Origin: Caldifarciminota bacterium
GTDB lineage: Bacteria; Hydrothermota; Tepidihabitantia; SM23-42
DNA: 64,000 nt
Direction of reading: 5' to 3'
Assembly (NCBI GenBank): GCA_027026255.1
Contig: JALVOT010000017.1
Location: 79,462 to 143,461 of the forward strand
Below the pieces are notes generated by a model. That model saw nothing but the letters and a program-made list of their open reading frames with translations, had not been told where the DNA came from and searched no databases. The position numbers were made by a program, and so were the translations under genes. Of the stretch, positions 16,424-24,382 are shown in pieces; the stretch's first letter is position 1; each line of letters begins with the position of its first letter.

Positions 16424-17776
16424 ATGAATAATATCCCCGGAAAAATCACAATGTCGGAGTGGAGTGAAATATTTAACAGTCTACCTGAAAAGATAATTGA
16501 ACGATACTGCTATTACAACAACAATGAATGGGGCAGATATCTTCAACCACCCGCAACATTTTTCGTTTATGGCGCCAGGGAGTTGAAAAGATTAAAGTTT
16601 GATAATTCCCTTGCCGCCCTCAGGATGTGGGGATTTGTCTTTAATGAATCAGAAAGACTATTCCGCGCAAAACAATCAGGTAAGAAGGTTATTGCGACCT
16701 GCGGTGACCTCGGCACGGTTCCGGTCATCATTATGGGTTTTCCTGACTGTATCCCGTTCTATCCTGAATGTATCTGGTGGACACCATTTTTTAATGAATC
16801 TAATGTTTTACTGGAACCGGCGCATCAACTCGGGGCACCGGAGGCGGCCTGTTTTTCCAAGGCGGCACTCGGTGCATTTTATAAGCGGGCGTATTTTCCA
16901 AAACCGGATTTAATCTTTGCCTCAACCGGTGCCTCCTGTGATGACTATTCCTGTGTTCTGCAGCTTATTGAAGGTCTCGGTTATGAGATTGAATGGCTTG
17001 AGATTCCCTATCGTCGGGGGTTTGATTATCCAGAACGGTTTGTTAAATATCTCACGAATGAATATGAGCGGGTCTATAAAAAAATGAAGAACTTAACCAA
17101 TTTTGATAAACCTGAACAGCTGGCTGAAACAATAAAAAAGATAAATAGATTAAGACTCAGGGTTGAAGAGATTAAAGCTCTGGTCTACAATGCTGATATC
17201 TCTCCCCTGCCCGCCCTGGAATTGATGGTCATCGAATTCGGTAATCTTTATGGTTATGCTGATATTGATGAGTGGCTCGATATCGTCGATATGATTTATG
17301 AGACAGTAAAGCAGAGGGTTGCTGCCCATCAGGGGGTCCTGAGTCCGGATGCTGTTCCGGTGGCGTGGATAACACCGTCCGCCGACCCATATCTTCTTAA
17401 CCTGATTGAGGATTATGGTATGAGGGTGGTTGAGACCGAATATGTTATTAACCAGGCACTGGTCAAAATTGAAGAGGCGATTGAACCCTTTACCGCCTTG
17501 GCAAAGTCCTTTATGAAGGCTTCACTCATCGGTTCAACCCGGGAAAGGATTGCAAGGATTCAAAAGGCGGTTGCCGCAGGAAGGATCAAAGGGATTATTA
17601 TCACCAATATGCTTGGTGCCTCACACTGTGCGATGGAGACCGGATTAATTGGATATTATCTAAGGGATGTTCCAAGTATAACGATTGATGTTCCTGCGCC
17701 GTCCGGTATTACCGAACAGATAAAAAACCGGCTTATGGCATTTGCTGAAACCCTGAGGCAGGGATATTATGAATGA
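16424..17776 (+). CDS. HgdB-like 2-hydroxyacyl-CoA dehydratase family protein, large subunit
   Basis: 450 aa, ATG 2 bases after the preceding stop. Matches the dehydratase subunit family (ATCGDLGTVPVIIMG, FASTGASCDDYSC, IKGIIITNMLGASHCAMETG), with Cys residues at the cluster-binding spots. Longer than its partner and probably heterodimeric with it. As above, the operon (corrinoid, methyltransferases, RACo) argues for electron delivery or substrate reduction in methyl-group metabolism rather than amino-acid fermentation. Confidence 0.8.
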   Translation: MNNIPGKITMSEWSEIFNSLPEKIIERYCYYNNNEWGRYLQPPATFFVYGARELKRLKFDNSLAALRMWGFVFNESERLFRAKQSGKKVIATCGDLGTVPVIIMGFPDCIPFYPECIWWTPFFNESNVLLEPAHQLGAPEAACFSKAALGAFYKRAYFPKPDLIFASTGASCDDYSCVLQLIEGLGYEIEWLEIPYRRGFDYPERFVKYLTNEYERVYKKMKNLTNFDKPEQLAETIKKINRLRLRVEEIKALVYNADISPLPALELMVIEFGNLYGYADIDEWLDIVDMIYETVKQRVAAHQGVLSPDAVPVAWITPSADPYLLNLIEDYGMRVVETEYVINQALVKIEEAIEPFTALAKSFMKASLIGSTRERIARIQKAVAAGRIKGIIITNMLGASHCAMETGLIGYYLRDVPSITIDVPAPSGITEQIKNRLMAFAETLRQGYYE

Positions 17777-18800
17777 TATCTTGAATGCACGTGAAAGATT
17801 TGGGCTTCTGGTTATTGATGAAAAGCCGGATCGGTGCAATATTATTCCCCTTATTACCTCTCATGCAGCAATGGTAAATAAAACCAGACTGCGGGATTAT
17901 TATACTGATGGCGAGATTATGGCACGGGCGCAGATTGCCGCAATTGAGGAATACGGCCATGATGCAATCTCGATATTTTCTGAGGTGGGGATAATTGCTG
18001 AGGCGATGGGTTCAAAATTCGATTATCCTGATGATGACCTTCCCATCCTTAGAACACCAGCATTGAGCCGTCAATCTATTGGTGAAATAAAAATTCCAGA
18101 ACCAGAAAATGATGGTCGATTACCAATTTATTTAGATGCAATCAACTATGCCTACCGGGCTGTAGGTGATAGAATTCCTATTCTCGCCTATATTCCCGCA
18201 CCATTTACCACCGGGATGATGCTATCTGAACCTGAAAATTTTTTGATTCAGACTATTCGTGAACCAGATAGGGTAAAAGAGATTATGGATAAGGCACTTG
18301 ATGCAGCAATAAAATTCAGTTACGAAATTATCAATGCCGGAGCACTTCCAATGATTGTCGACCCCCTTGCATCCTCCAGTGTAATCAGTCCCCGGATATT
18401 TAAAGAATTTGTCCTTCCCTATGAGAGGCGTCTGATTAATTTCCTGCATCGATATGACCTTGATATAATCCTCCATATATGCGGTGAAACAGGACCTATT
18501 TTAGACATTCTACCCGAGACCGGAGCTGATCTTATCAGTCTTGATCAAGTTGACCTTAAGAAAGCAATAAACTCTTTATCAAAGAGGATGAGGATAATAG
18601 GCAATTTTGACACTTCAGAGCTGGCAATGATGATGCCGGGGGAAATATCTCAAGCGGTCAAGCATATGGTTGCTCAGGCCAAAAATTCAACAAAGGGTTA
18701 TATTGCAGCGACCGGTTGTGAGGTTCCGATAAGGACCCCCCGGGAAAATATAAAGGCATTTATCAAATCTGCAAAGGAGGCAGGATGGTATTGGGAATAG
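17769..18800 (+). CDS. Second UroD/MtaA-type methyltransferase
   Basis: 343 aa, overlaps the upstream gene by 8 bases. UroD-superfamily barrel with HICGET near residue 237 and ATGCEVP near 318, the zinc signature of corrinoid methyltransferases. Divergent from the 13092 product, so the two probably act at the two ends of a methyl relay: one demethylates the substrate onto cobalt, one takes the methyl to the acceptor. Which does which cannot be told from sequence. Confidence 0.8.
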   Translation: MNDILNARERFGLLVIDEKPDRCNIIPLITSHAAMVNKTRLRDYYTDGEIMARAQIAAIEEYGHDAISIFSEVGIIAEAMGSKFDYPDDDLPILRTPALSRQSIGEIKIPEPENDGRLPIYLDAINYAYRAVGDRIPILAYIPAPFTTGMMLSEPENFLIQTIREPDRVKEIMDKALDAAIKFSYEIINAGALPMIVDPLASSSVISPRIFKEFVLPYERRLINFLHRYDLDIILHICGETGPILDILPETGADLISLDQVDLKKAINSLSKRMRIIGNFDTSELAMMMPGEISQAVKHMVAQAKNSTKGYIAATGCEVPIRTPRENIKAFIKSAKEAGWYWE

Positions 18801-19525
18801 ATATTGGTTCCTGTTATACTAAGGCGGTTCTGTTTGACGGCCAGATAAAAGAAAAAATGGTTATCAAAACTTCCCTCCGACCTGTGGAGGCGATTGAACA
18901 GGTAAAAGAAAAACTTACGGGTTACAAAGAAATTGCGGCAACTGGATACGGACGCAATTTAATTCATAATGCCCAAAAAGTAATAACCGAAATCACCGCC
19001 TTTGCATATGGTGCTATGTATATTGAGCCCGGTATAAAGACGATTATTGACATCGGAGGTCAGGATAGTAAGGTGATAAAATTGAATAGGGGTGTAGTAG
19101 AGCGGTTTGTAATGAATGACCGCTGTGCTGCAGGAACCGGAAACTTTATTGAGAAAACGGCCCGGGCATTGGACCTCAGCCTTGAATCCTTCGGTCAACT
19201 TGCAGTAAAGTCAGATAAGCCGGAGACAATCGATTCCCTCTGTGTTGTAATGGCAGAAACCGAGATATTGAGTTTAGCTGCGGAGAATAAAAAATTAGAA
19301 GATATCGTGGCTGGACTTTGTGATGCCCTGGTTCGAAGAATCGCTGCCCTGGGTGCCCAGGTGAAGATTGAACCTCCAATCCTGCTCTGTGGAGGTGGTG
19401 CCTTGAATCAGGGTATCATAAAATCTATGAATCGTATACTCGGTAAGGTTATTGTGCCTGAGGCACCGCAATTCCTCGGCGCCCTCGGTGCGGCACTCTG
19501 TTTAAACCCGATTTGCAGAAATTAA
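18785..19525 (+). CDS. BadF/HgdC-type ATPase activator of HgdB-like proteins
   Basis: 246 aa, start after GGAGG and overlapping the upstream stop by 16 bases. ASKHA ATPase motifs GIDIGSCYTKAVL, TGYGR, IDIGGQDSK; NDRCAAGTGNFIE gives Cys114 and SLCVVMAETE gives Cys153, the two ligands that bridge a [4Fe-4S] cluster across the homodimer. It fires single low-potential electrons into its HgdB-like partner with ATP hydrolysis. Its presence at the end of the operon shows the 15441/16424 pair is an activator-dependent system. Converges on wecB with 3 bases between the stops. Confidence 0.88.
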   Translation: MVLGIDIGSCYTKAVLFDGQIKEKMVIKTSLRPVEAIEQVKEKLTGYKEIAATGYGRNLIHNAQKVITEITAFAYGAMYIEPGIKTIIDIGGQDSKVIKLNRGVVERFVMNDRCAAGTGNFIEKTARALDLSLESFGQLAVKSDKPETIDSLCVVMAETEILSLAAENKKLEDIVAGLCDALVRRIAALGAQVKIEPPILLCGGGALNQGIIKSMNRILGKVIVPEAPQFLGALGAALCLNPICRN

Positions 19526-19528
19526 TCT

Positions 19529-20644
19529 TTAATGCTGGGTTCGGAGATAGTCATAGACAATCTTGCAGATTCTTTCGGCGGTCCGGCCATCCCAGAATTC
19601 AGGAATATTTCCTTTTTTCGCCTTACCCTGTAATATCTTCTTTACCTCAGAAATTATGTGCGTCGGCTCATTACCCACCACAGTATTGGTTCCGACACTG
19701 AATGTGATTGGCCGCTCAGTATTTTTACGCAGGGTCAGGCAGGGTATACCAAGCACCGTGGTCTCTTCCTGGATACCGCCCGAATCGGTAAGGACAAATT
19801 TTGCATCGCTCATCAATCTGAGAAAATCAAGATAGCCCAGGGCGGGAACGGTCCTTAAAAAATCGATACTTATCTTATAATCCTCAAGCATCTTTCTGGT
19901 CCGGGGATGGATGGGAAAAACAATCTCAATTGAATCAGCAATCTTTTTCAATACCTGAAGCAGCTTTTCTAAATCTTTTTTGTCATCTACATTGGTGGGC
20001 CGATGTATTGTGAGGAGTGCGTAATTTTTCTCTTTTAATTTCAGTTCTTTCAGGATTTTTGATTTCCTCGCCTGTGCTTTAAATTTTAATAATGAATCAA
20101 TCATCACATTGCCGACATAGAAGATGCGATTCGGTTCAATACCCTCTTTTAACAGATTATCATTGGCCTGGGGTTCAGTGGTGAAGAGTAAATCCGATAG
20201 CGCATCGGTGAGTCTTCGATTTATCTCCTCAGGCATACGCCAATCAAAACTGCGCAGGCCGGCCTCAATATGGGCGATTAATGGTTGATAGACCTTATTC
20301 AGACATCGGTATTTTGCCGCACTCAGGGCACAGGCAAGGGTGGAGTTGACATCACCGACAACCACAATCATATTGGGTTTTTGTTTTTGTAATATCGTTT
20401 CAAATTCAATCATTATTTTTGCGGTCTGTATGCTGTGGCTTCCTGAACCGACGCCGAGATAGAACTTCGGCTCCGGCAGTTTCAATTCATCAAAAAAGAC
20501 CCGGGAGAGATTCTGGTCATAGTGCTGGCCGGTATGAATCAGGATAGTTTTTATCTCAGGATATTTCTTAAACTCTTCATAGACGGGCGCTGCCTTCATA
20601 AAGTTTGGCCGTGCACCGACCACAATAATTATCTTATACTTCAT
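19529..20644 (-). CDS. wecB: UDP-N-acetylglucosamine 2-epimerase (non-hydrolysing)
   Basis: 371 aa, normal length. GT-B fold epimerase making UDP-ManNAc for surface polysaccharide. Motifs: VVGARPNFMKAAPV, IHTGQHYD, VVGDVNSTLA, HIEAGLRSFDWRMPEEINR, TIHRPTNVDD, LTDSGGIQEET, LRKNTERPIT. It overlaps the end of a small upstream frame and probably belongs to the transcript that starts upstream of the DUF4412 gene. No other polysaccharide genes are in the window. Confidence 0.95.
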   Translation of the reverse strand: MKYKIIIVVGARPNFMKAAPVYEEFKKYPEIKTILIHTGQHYDQNLSRVFFDELKLPEPKFYLGVGSGSHSIQTAKIMIEFETILQKQKPNMIVVVGDVNSTLACALSAAKYRCLNKVYQPLIAHIEAGLRSFDWRMPEEINRRLTDALSDLLFTTEPQANDNLLKEGIEPNRIFYVGNVMIDSLLKFKAQARKSKILKELKLKEKNYALLTIHRPTNVDDKKDLEKLLQVLKKIADSIEIVFPIHPRTRKMLEDYKISIDFLRTVPALGYLDFLRLMSDAKFVLTDSGGIQEETTVLGIPCLTLRKNTERPITFSVGTNTVVGNEPTHIISEVKKILQGKAKKGNIPEFWDGRTAERICKIVYDYLRTQH

Positions 20645-20858
20645 TTTTTCCCTTTCTTTTTATTTTCGGAGCAAGGTCGGGATAGACCCCTGCCCTCTTT
20701 CCTGAAATTGTTGATGCAGAAACCTCCTTATCGATTAATCTGTTTTCCCGGACTTTATCTTTTTCGGACTGGCGGGTTTTACCGGCGGTAGATTTCGCTT
20801 TTGCCGTTTCCGACACCCCTTTAATCAATTCCTCATCACTCTCTATTTTGTTATACAC
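20634..20858 (-). CDS. Possible 74-aa basic hypothetical protein
   Basis: GTG start 36 bases after the DUF4412 stop, ending 11 bases inside wecB. The product is highly charged and Lys/Glu/Ser rich with no recognisable domain, and there is no clear ribosome binding site. The coupling geometry is suggestive, but the frame could be a chance opening in a short spacer. Confidence 0.3.
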   Translation of the reverse strand: MYNKIESDEELIKGVSETAKAKSTAGKTRQSEKDKVRENRLIDKEVSASTISGKRAGVYPDLAPKIKRKGKNEV

Positions 20859-20894
20859 CGACCGGAATGAATTATTTATTCCCGATAAAACCGG

Positions 20895-21659
20895 CTATTT
20901 ATCCTCAGCCTTTTTCAATTTATAACCTCTGGGAATCTCAAACACCTTTGCGTTTATGGGCTTGGCATCAATTTTTGATACCTCAGTATGCACCTTGAAT
21001 GAAAACGGCATCTCCTTAGAACCCATTGACATATCCATCTCCATCTCTAAGGGAAAACCCTGGATGGATTCACTCTTCTTTTTGAATTCCTCAAGAAATT
21101 TTTTTGATATCGGAAGCATTGAAGAGGACGGCTGAAGTCCCAATTCCGCCACCATTTTCTGGAATGCCTCAAGTTCTTTATACCGGGGCACATCCTTGGT
21201 AACCCACATCGTCTGGGTGAAATTGACACCGCCCTGTTCTGAATTTACCTTCATACTCAGGACCACCTTTTCACAATCGTAATTTAGAATCTTTTTCTTC
21301 TCTCCGGTCTTCCGGACACTGATTTCGGGCACAACATTCTTCTGGGTATCTGTGTATGCCTGTTCCATCCGCTTCTTCAAATCAGCAAGATTCAATTCTG
21401 TATACTGCTTCTTCTCTGGATCCAATATCCAGATTACTTCTTTATCAAGACGGGTAATTGAGACGCTTGTCATCTCACCGGTCATTGAAGATTTTGCTGT
21501 TGTTTCTGTTCTTACTTTATTACCTTTGAGAAAGATCTTACTCATCGATTCAACACTCATCCCCTGAGGACCCTGGGTGGTGATTAGCATTTCATACATT
21601 ACATCACCAAAGAGAAAAGCTCCCACCGTCAGCAAAAACATAATGCGTAATAATTTCAC
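20895..21659 (-). CDS. DUF4412 family secreted protein
   Basis: 254 aa, starts after GGAGG. Signal peptide to about residue 18, then a LolA/LppX-like beta structure: residues describe a protein that binds or reports a hydrophobic ligand (SKIFLKGNKVRTE, VIWILDPEKKQYTEL, ILNYDCEKV, TMWVTKDVP). Periplasmic; ligand unknown. Promoter with perfect boxes lies immediately upstream. Confidence 0.75.
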   Translation of the reverse strand: MKLLRIMFLLTVGAFLFGDVMYEMLITTQGPQGMSVESMSKIFLKGNKVRTETTAKSSMTGEMTSVSITRLDKEVIWILDPEKKQYTELNLADLKKRMEQAYTDTQKNVVPEISVRKTGEKKKILNYDCEKVVLSMKVNSEQGGVNFTQTMWVTKDVPRYKELEAFQKMVAELGLQPSSSMLPISKKFLEEFKKKSESIQGFPLEMEMDMSMGSKEMPFSFKVHTEVSKIDAKPINAKVFEIPRGYKLKKAEDK

Positions 21660-21680
21660 AATTGCCTCCTTAATTTCACA

Positions 21681-21708
21681 ATTATAACATAAATAAAGGA
21701 TTTGTCAA
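21681..21708 (-). promoter_or_regulatory. Promoter of DUF4412-wecB
   Basis: Minus-strand TTGACA (21708-21703), 16-base spacer, TATAAT (21686-21681), 22 bases before the start codon. Confidence 0.8.
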
Positions 21709-21744
21709 CTCATCGTCCGGCTCAAATCTTCGCTTGCAGGTTCA

Positions 21745-21765
21745 TTTCCACTTCGCAAGTGGAAA
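21745..21765 (-). terminator. Hairpin after the radical SAM gene
   Basis: TTTCCACTT / AAGTGGAAA, 9-bp stem with loop of three bases, a few bases past the stop codon at 21770. An almost identical hairpin occurs at 57624-57646. Confidence 0.6.
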
Positions 21766-21769
21766 TTCT

Positions 21770-23065
21770 TTATAGATTCTGGGTTACTGCGATTTCCTTC
21801 CGGAAACTGAAGTTCAACAACAACAGAGGCAAGACCTGAATGGGAAATCTCTTACCCAGTTTAAGAAGCCGCAGCATTACCTTATCAAAGCGGTAAAAAT
21901 CACGCCACAGTTTGTCCACCTCTTTTTTTAATCTATCGGCGGACATTTTCAGGGGATGAAATACCGCATTCCCGGCGTCGTATTTTTCCCAGTTGAAATT
22001 GAAGATTCTATTTTCTTTGATAAGTTTCTTATAGATTGCGGTCCCGGGATAAGGCGTAAGGATTGCAAATTGGGCAAGGTCGATATTTATCTTTTCTGCA
22101 AATTCAAGGGTCTTCTTAAAGATTGAGGTATCTTCATTATCATTACCCAGGACAAAGGCACCCAAAATTCCAATCCCCTCATCATGAAAACGGGAAACCG
22201 CATCCTTGAACTTTTGGGGCTTTAAAAATCCCTTATTCATCCGGGTTAAGGATTCGGCGTCCGATGATTCAAGTCCCACAAAAAGCCCCTTGCATCCACT
22301 CCGCGCCGCAAGATGGAGAAGTTCAGGGTCATCAGCAATATTTATTGATGATTGCGCCATCCAGATGACACCTTCGTATCTCAGGGCATTAAATAGTTTT
22401 TTTGCATAAATTCGATTACCGAAAATATTATCATCGGAAAAGCCGAGAAATTTGGTCCTCATACTCCTTATCTCTTCAATAACTGATTCCACCGGCCTTG
22501 TCCGGAATGTCCGACCAAAAAATTTTGTCACACTGCAAAAACTGCAGTTAAAAGGACATCCCCGGGTGGTCTGGATTAAATGGGTGAAGAGATAGCGGTC
22601 TTTTCTGTAGAGGTCGCGCCGGGGAAGTTTTACCGTAGATAAATCGATAAAACCCTTACACCGATAGAATTTTTTCAGTCTATTTTTTTGAAGGTCTTTT
22701 ATCACCTGAGGCCAGACCCCTTCTGCCTCGCCAATGACCACTGCATCGGCATGTTTTATCGCCTCTTCAGGCAGTGCCGAGGGATGCATTCCGCCCAGCA
22801 CCACCTTTACTCCTTCTTTACGAAATCGATCCGCAATCTCATAACCGTGGGGAGCAAATCTCGTAAGGATGGTAATGCCGACCAGGTCGGCATCCGCCCT
22901 ATAATTTATCGGTTCAATTGCCTCATCAATGATTTCAATATCAATCTTATCCGGTGTGGCGGCAGCTACAGTAGCTAAGGACAGCGGCGGTAATTGAAAT
23001 GCCCTTCCCTGCATTCCCCGTCTTTTTTCGTCCACGATTGCCGGGGCGATCAACCTTATTTTCAT
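21770..23065 (-). CDS. B12-binding-domain radical SAM protein
   Basis: 431 aa. N-terminal cobalamin-binding-like domain (residues 1-130: PPLSLATVAA, DLVGITILT, VVLGGMHPSALP), then a radical SAM domain with TRGCPFNCSFCSV (Cys-x3-Cys-x2-Cys, residues near 168-175) and GLESSDAESL, LGAFVLGNDNED, TPYPGTA. Class of radical SAM enzymes that methylate unactivated carbons or act on lipids; substrate unknown. Its -10 box lies 5 bases before the ATG, so its mRNA should be leaderless. Confidence 0.85.
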   Translation of the reverse strand: MKIRLIAPAIVDEKRRGMQGRAFQLPPLSLATVAAATPDKIDIEIIDEAIEPINYRADADLVGITILTRFAPHGYEIADRFRKEGVKVVLGGMHPSALPEEAIKHADAVVIGEAEGVWPQVIKDLQKNRLKKFYRCKGFIDLSTVKLPRRDLYRKDRYLFTHLIQTTRGCPFNCSFCSVTKFFGRTFRTRPVESVIEEIRSMRTKFLGFSDDNIFGNRIYAKKLFNALRYEGVIWMAQSSINIADDPELLHLAARSGCKGLFVGLESSDAESLTRMNKGFLKPQKFKDAVSRFHDEGIGILGAFVLGNDNEDTSIFKKTLEFAEKINIDLAQFAILTPYPGTAIYKKLIKENRIFNFNWEKYDAGNAVFHPLKMSADRLKKEVDKLWRDFYRFDKVMLRLLKLGKRFPIQVLPLLLLNFSFRKEIAVTQNL

Positions 23066-23070
23066 AGTCG

Positions 23071-23098
23071 ATTATATTCAAGACATTTTAAATGTCAA
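23071..23098 (-). promoter_or_regulatory. Leaderless promoter of the radical SAM gene
   Basis: TTGACA (23098-23093), 16-base spacer, TATAAT (23076-23071); the ATG is at 23065, 5 bases downstream of the -10 box. Confidence 0.8.
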
Positions 23099-23124
23099 TT
23101 ATGGCCTGTTCTAATTACTTATCG

Positions 23125-24381
23125 TCAATTTATGATTGCTTCCTGAATTTGGGCCGCCTCTTTTTTGTCTATCGGACCGATTGCGGCAACCGTATAGCTT
23201 GCTGGATTGAGGTATTGTTTACTCAATTCATTAATCTGCTCCGTGCTAACCGCACGAATCTCTTTTATTACCTCGGATATCGGTTTTATACGATTCAGAT
23301 ATATCATACTCCTTGCCAGACGCAGCATCCGATTTGTTGAACTCTCCAGACTTAAAAGCAAATTTCCCGAAAGGTAGGTCTTGGCAAGTTCAACCTCTTC
23401 CCGTTTAAAACCATTTTCTTTTATATCCTGAAAAATCTTTTTAAGTCGTTTTGTAATTCTGGGCAGATTTTTTTTATCACAGGCAAAATAGAAACCAATA
23501 ACACCGCAGTCTTCATACATATCAAGAAACGACTGGACATTGTATACAAGGCCGATCTCTTCACGCAGCCCCTGAAAAAGCCTTGAAGACATTCCCCCAC
23601 CGAATGCGGTATTCATAATCGATAATTGATATCTCTTTGGTGAAGAAAACGGCAGACCAGGCAGTCCAAAGATGAAATGGACCTGGGATATCTCATCCCG
23701 GGGCTGGACGATTATCTTACCCCTCTGATAAATCGGTCCTTTTCTCTCTCGCTGGAGAAATTTTCTTGAGGAAAATTTTTTCTCTGCCAGTTCAATCAGC
23801 CGGTGATGGTCAAAATTACCACTTATTGCAATGGTAATTTTTCTTTTTAGTAATCTATGGTAATGTGCCCGGGTCATCCGAAGGTTGATATTCTTCACAC
23901 TCTCCACCGTCCCGGCAATCGGACGTCCTATCGGATGTTTTGGAAACAGGGATTTGAAAAAAAGGTCAAAGATATGTTCCTGAGGGTCATCCCTGCCGGT
24001 CTTTATCTCTTCAAGTATCACCTTCTTTTCTTTATTGAATTCTTCCTGCTCAATCTTTGATTCAAACAGTAATTCACAGATTAATCCAAAGACATTATTT
24101 AGATGTTCAGAGAGAAATTTTGTGATGATAACCAGATTTTCCTTGGATGTGTATGCATCGAAAGAACCACCCAGACCTTCAATGAATTTTACAATCTCAA
24201 AAGAAGACTTTTTAGAAGTGCCTTTGAATAGCATATGTTCAATAAGATGGGTGATACCATTTTCCTTAAGGGTTTCATCCCGGGAACCGAGGTTTATAAA
24301 TAATCCTAAGGAGAATGAATAGTATTTGGGTATCTTTTCACAAACTAAAGAAATGCCTTCACCGACTTCTTTCTGGACAAT
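23125..24381 (-). CDS. M16 family zinc peptidase with apparent ATT start
   Basis: The zinc motif HLIEH (residues 45-49) and preceding conserved sequence (GISLVCEKIP, FINLGSRDE) lie upstream of the first ATG at 24234, so that Met is Met50, inside the motif. Extending the frame back reaches a stop overlapping the end of pnp without any ATG, GTG or TTG; ATT at 24381, 1 base after the pnp stop, fits the family N-terminus. From it the protein is 418 aa, a normal M16B length, with the downstream EKKVILEEI segment supplying the third zinc ligand. Third gene of rpsO-pnp-M16, an arrangement seen in many bacteria. Start is inference; function is clear. Confidence 0.8.
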   Translation of the reverse strand: MVQKEVGEGISLVCEKIPKYYSFSLGLFINLGSRDETLKENGITHLIEHMLFKGTSKKSSFEIVKFIEGLGGSFDAYTSKENLVIITKFLSEHLNNVFGLICELLFESKIEQEEFNKEKKVILEEIKTGRDDPQEHIFDLFFKSLFPKHPIGRPIAGTVESVKNINLRMTRAHYHRLLKRKITIAISGNFDHHRLIELAEKKFSSRKFLQRERKGPIYQRGKIIVQPRDEISQVHFIFGLPGLPFSSPKRYQLSIMNTAFGGGMSSRLFQGLREEIGLVYNVQSFLDMYEDCGVIGFYFACDKKNLPRITKRLKKIFQDIKENGFKREEVELAKTYLSGNLLLSLESSTNRMLRLARSMIYLNRIKPISEVIKEIRAVSTEQINELSKQYLNPASYTVAAIGPIDKKEAAQIQEAIIN

Positions 24382-24382
24382 T

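Noticed and set aside
13092..18800. UroD-like genes as heme biosynthesis hemE
   Set aside because: Both carry the HxC...C zinc pattern of corrinoid methyltransferases and sit with a corrinoid protein and RACo, not heme genes.
15441..19525. Hydroxyglutaryl-CoA-type amino-acid fermentation operon
   Set aside because: No CoA-transferase, acyl-CoA dehydrogenase or hydroxyacid dehydrogenase is nearby; context is methyl-corrinoid.
24234..24381. A frameshift in the M16 peptidase N-terminus
   Set aside because: The upstream sequence reads in the same frame with full family similarity; only the start codon is non-standard.
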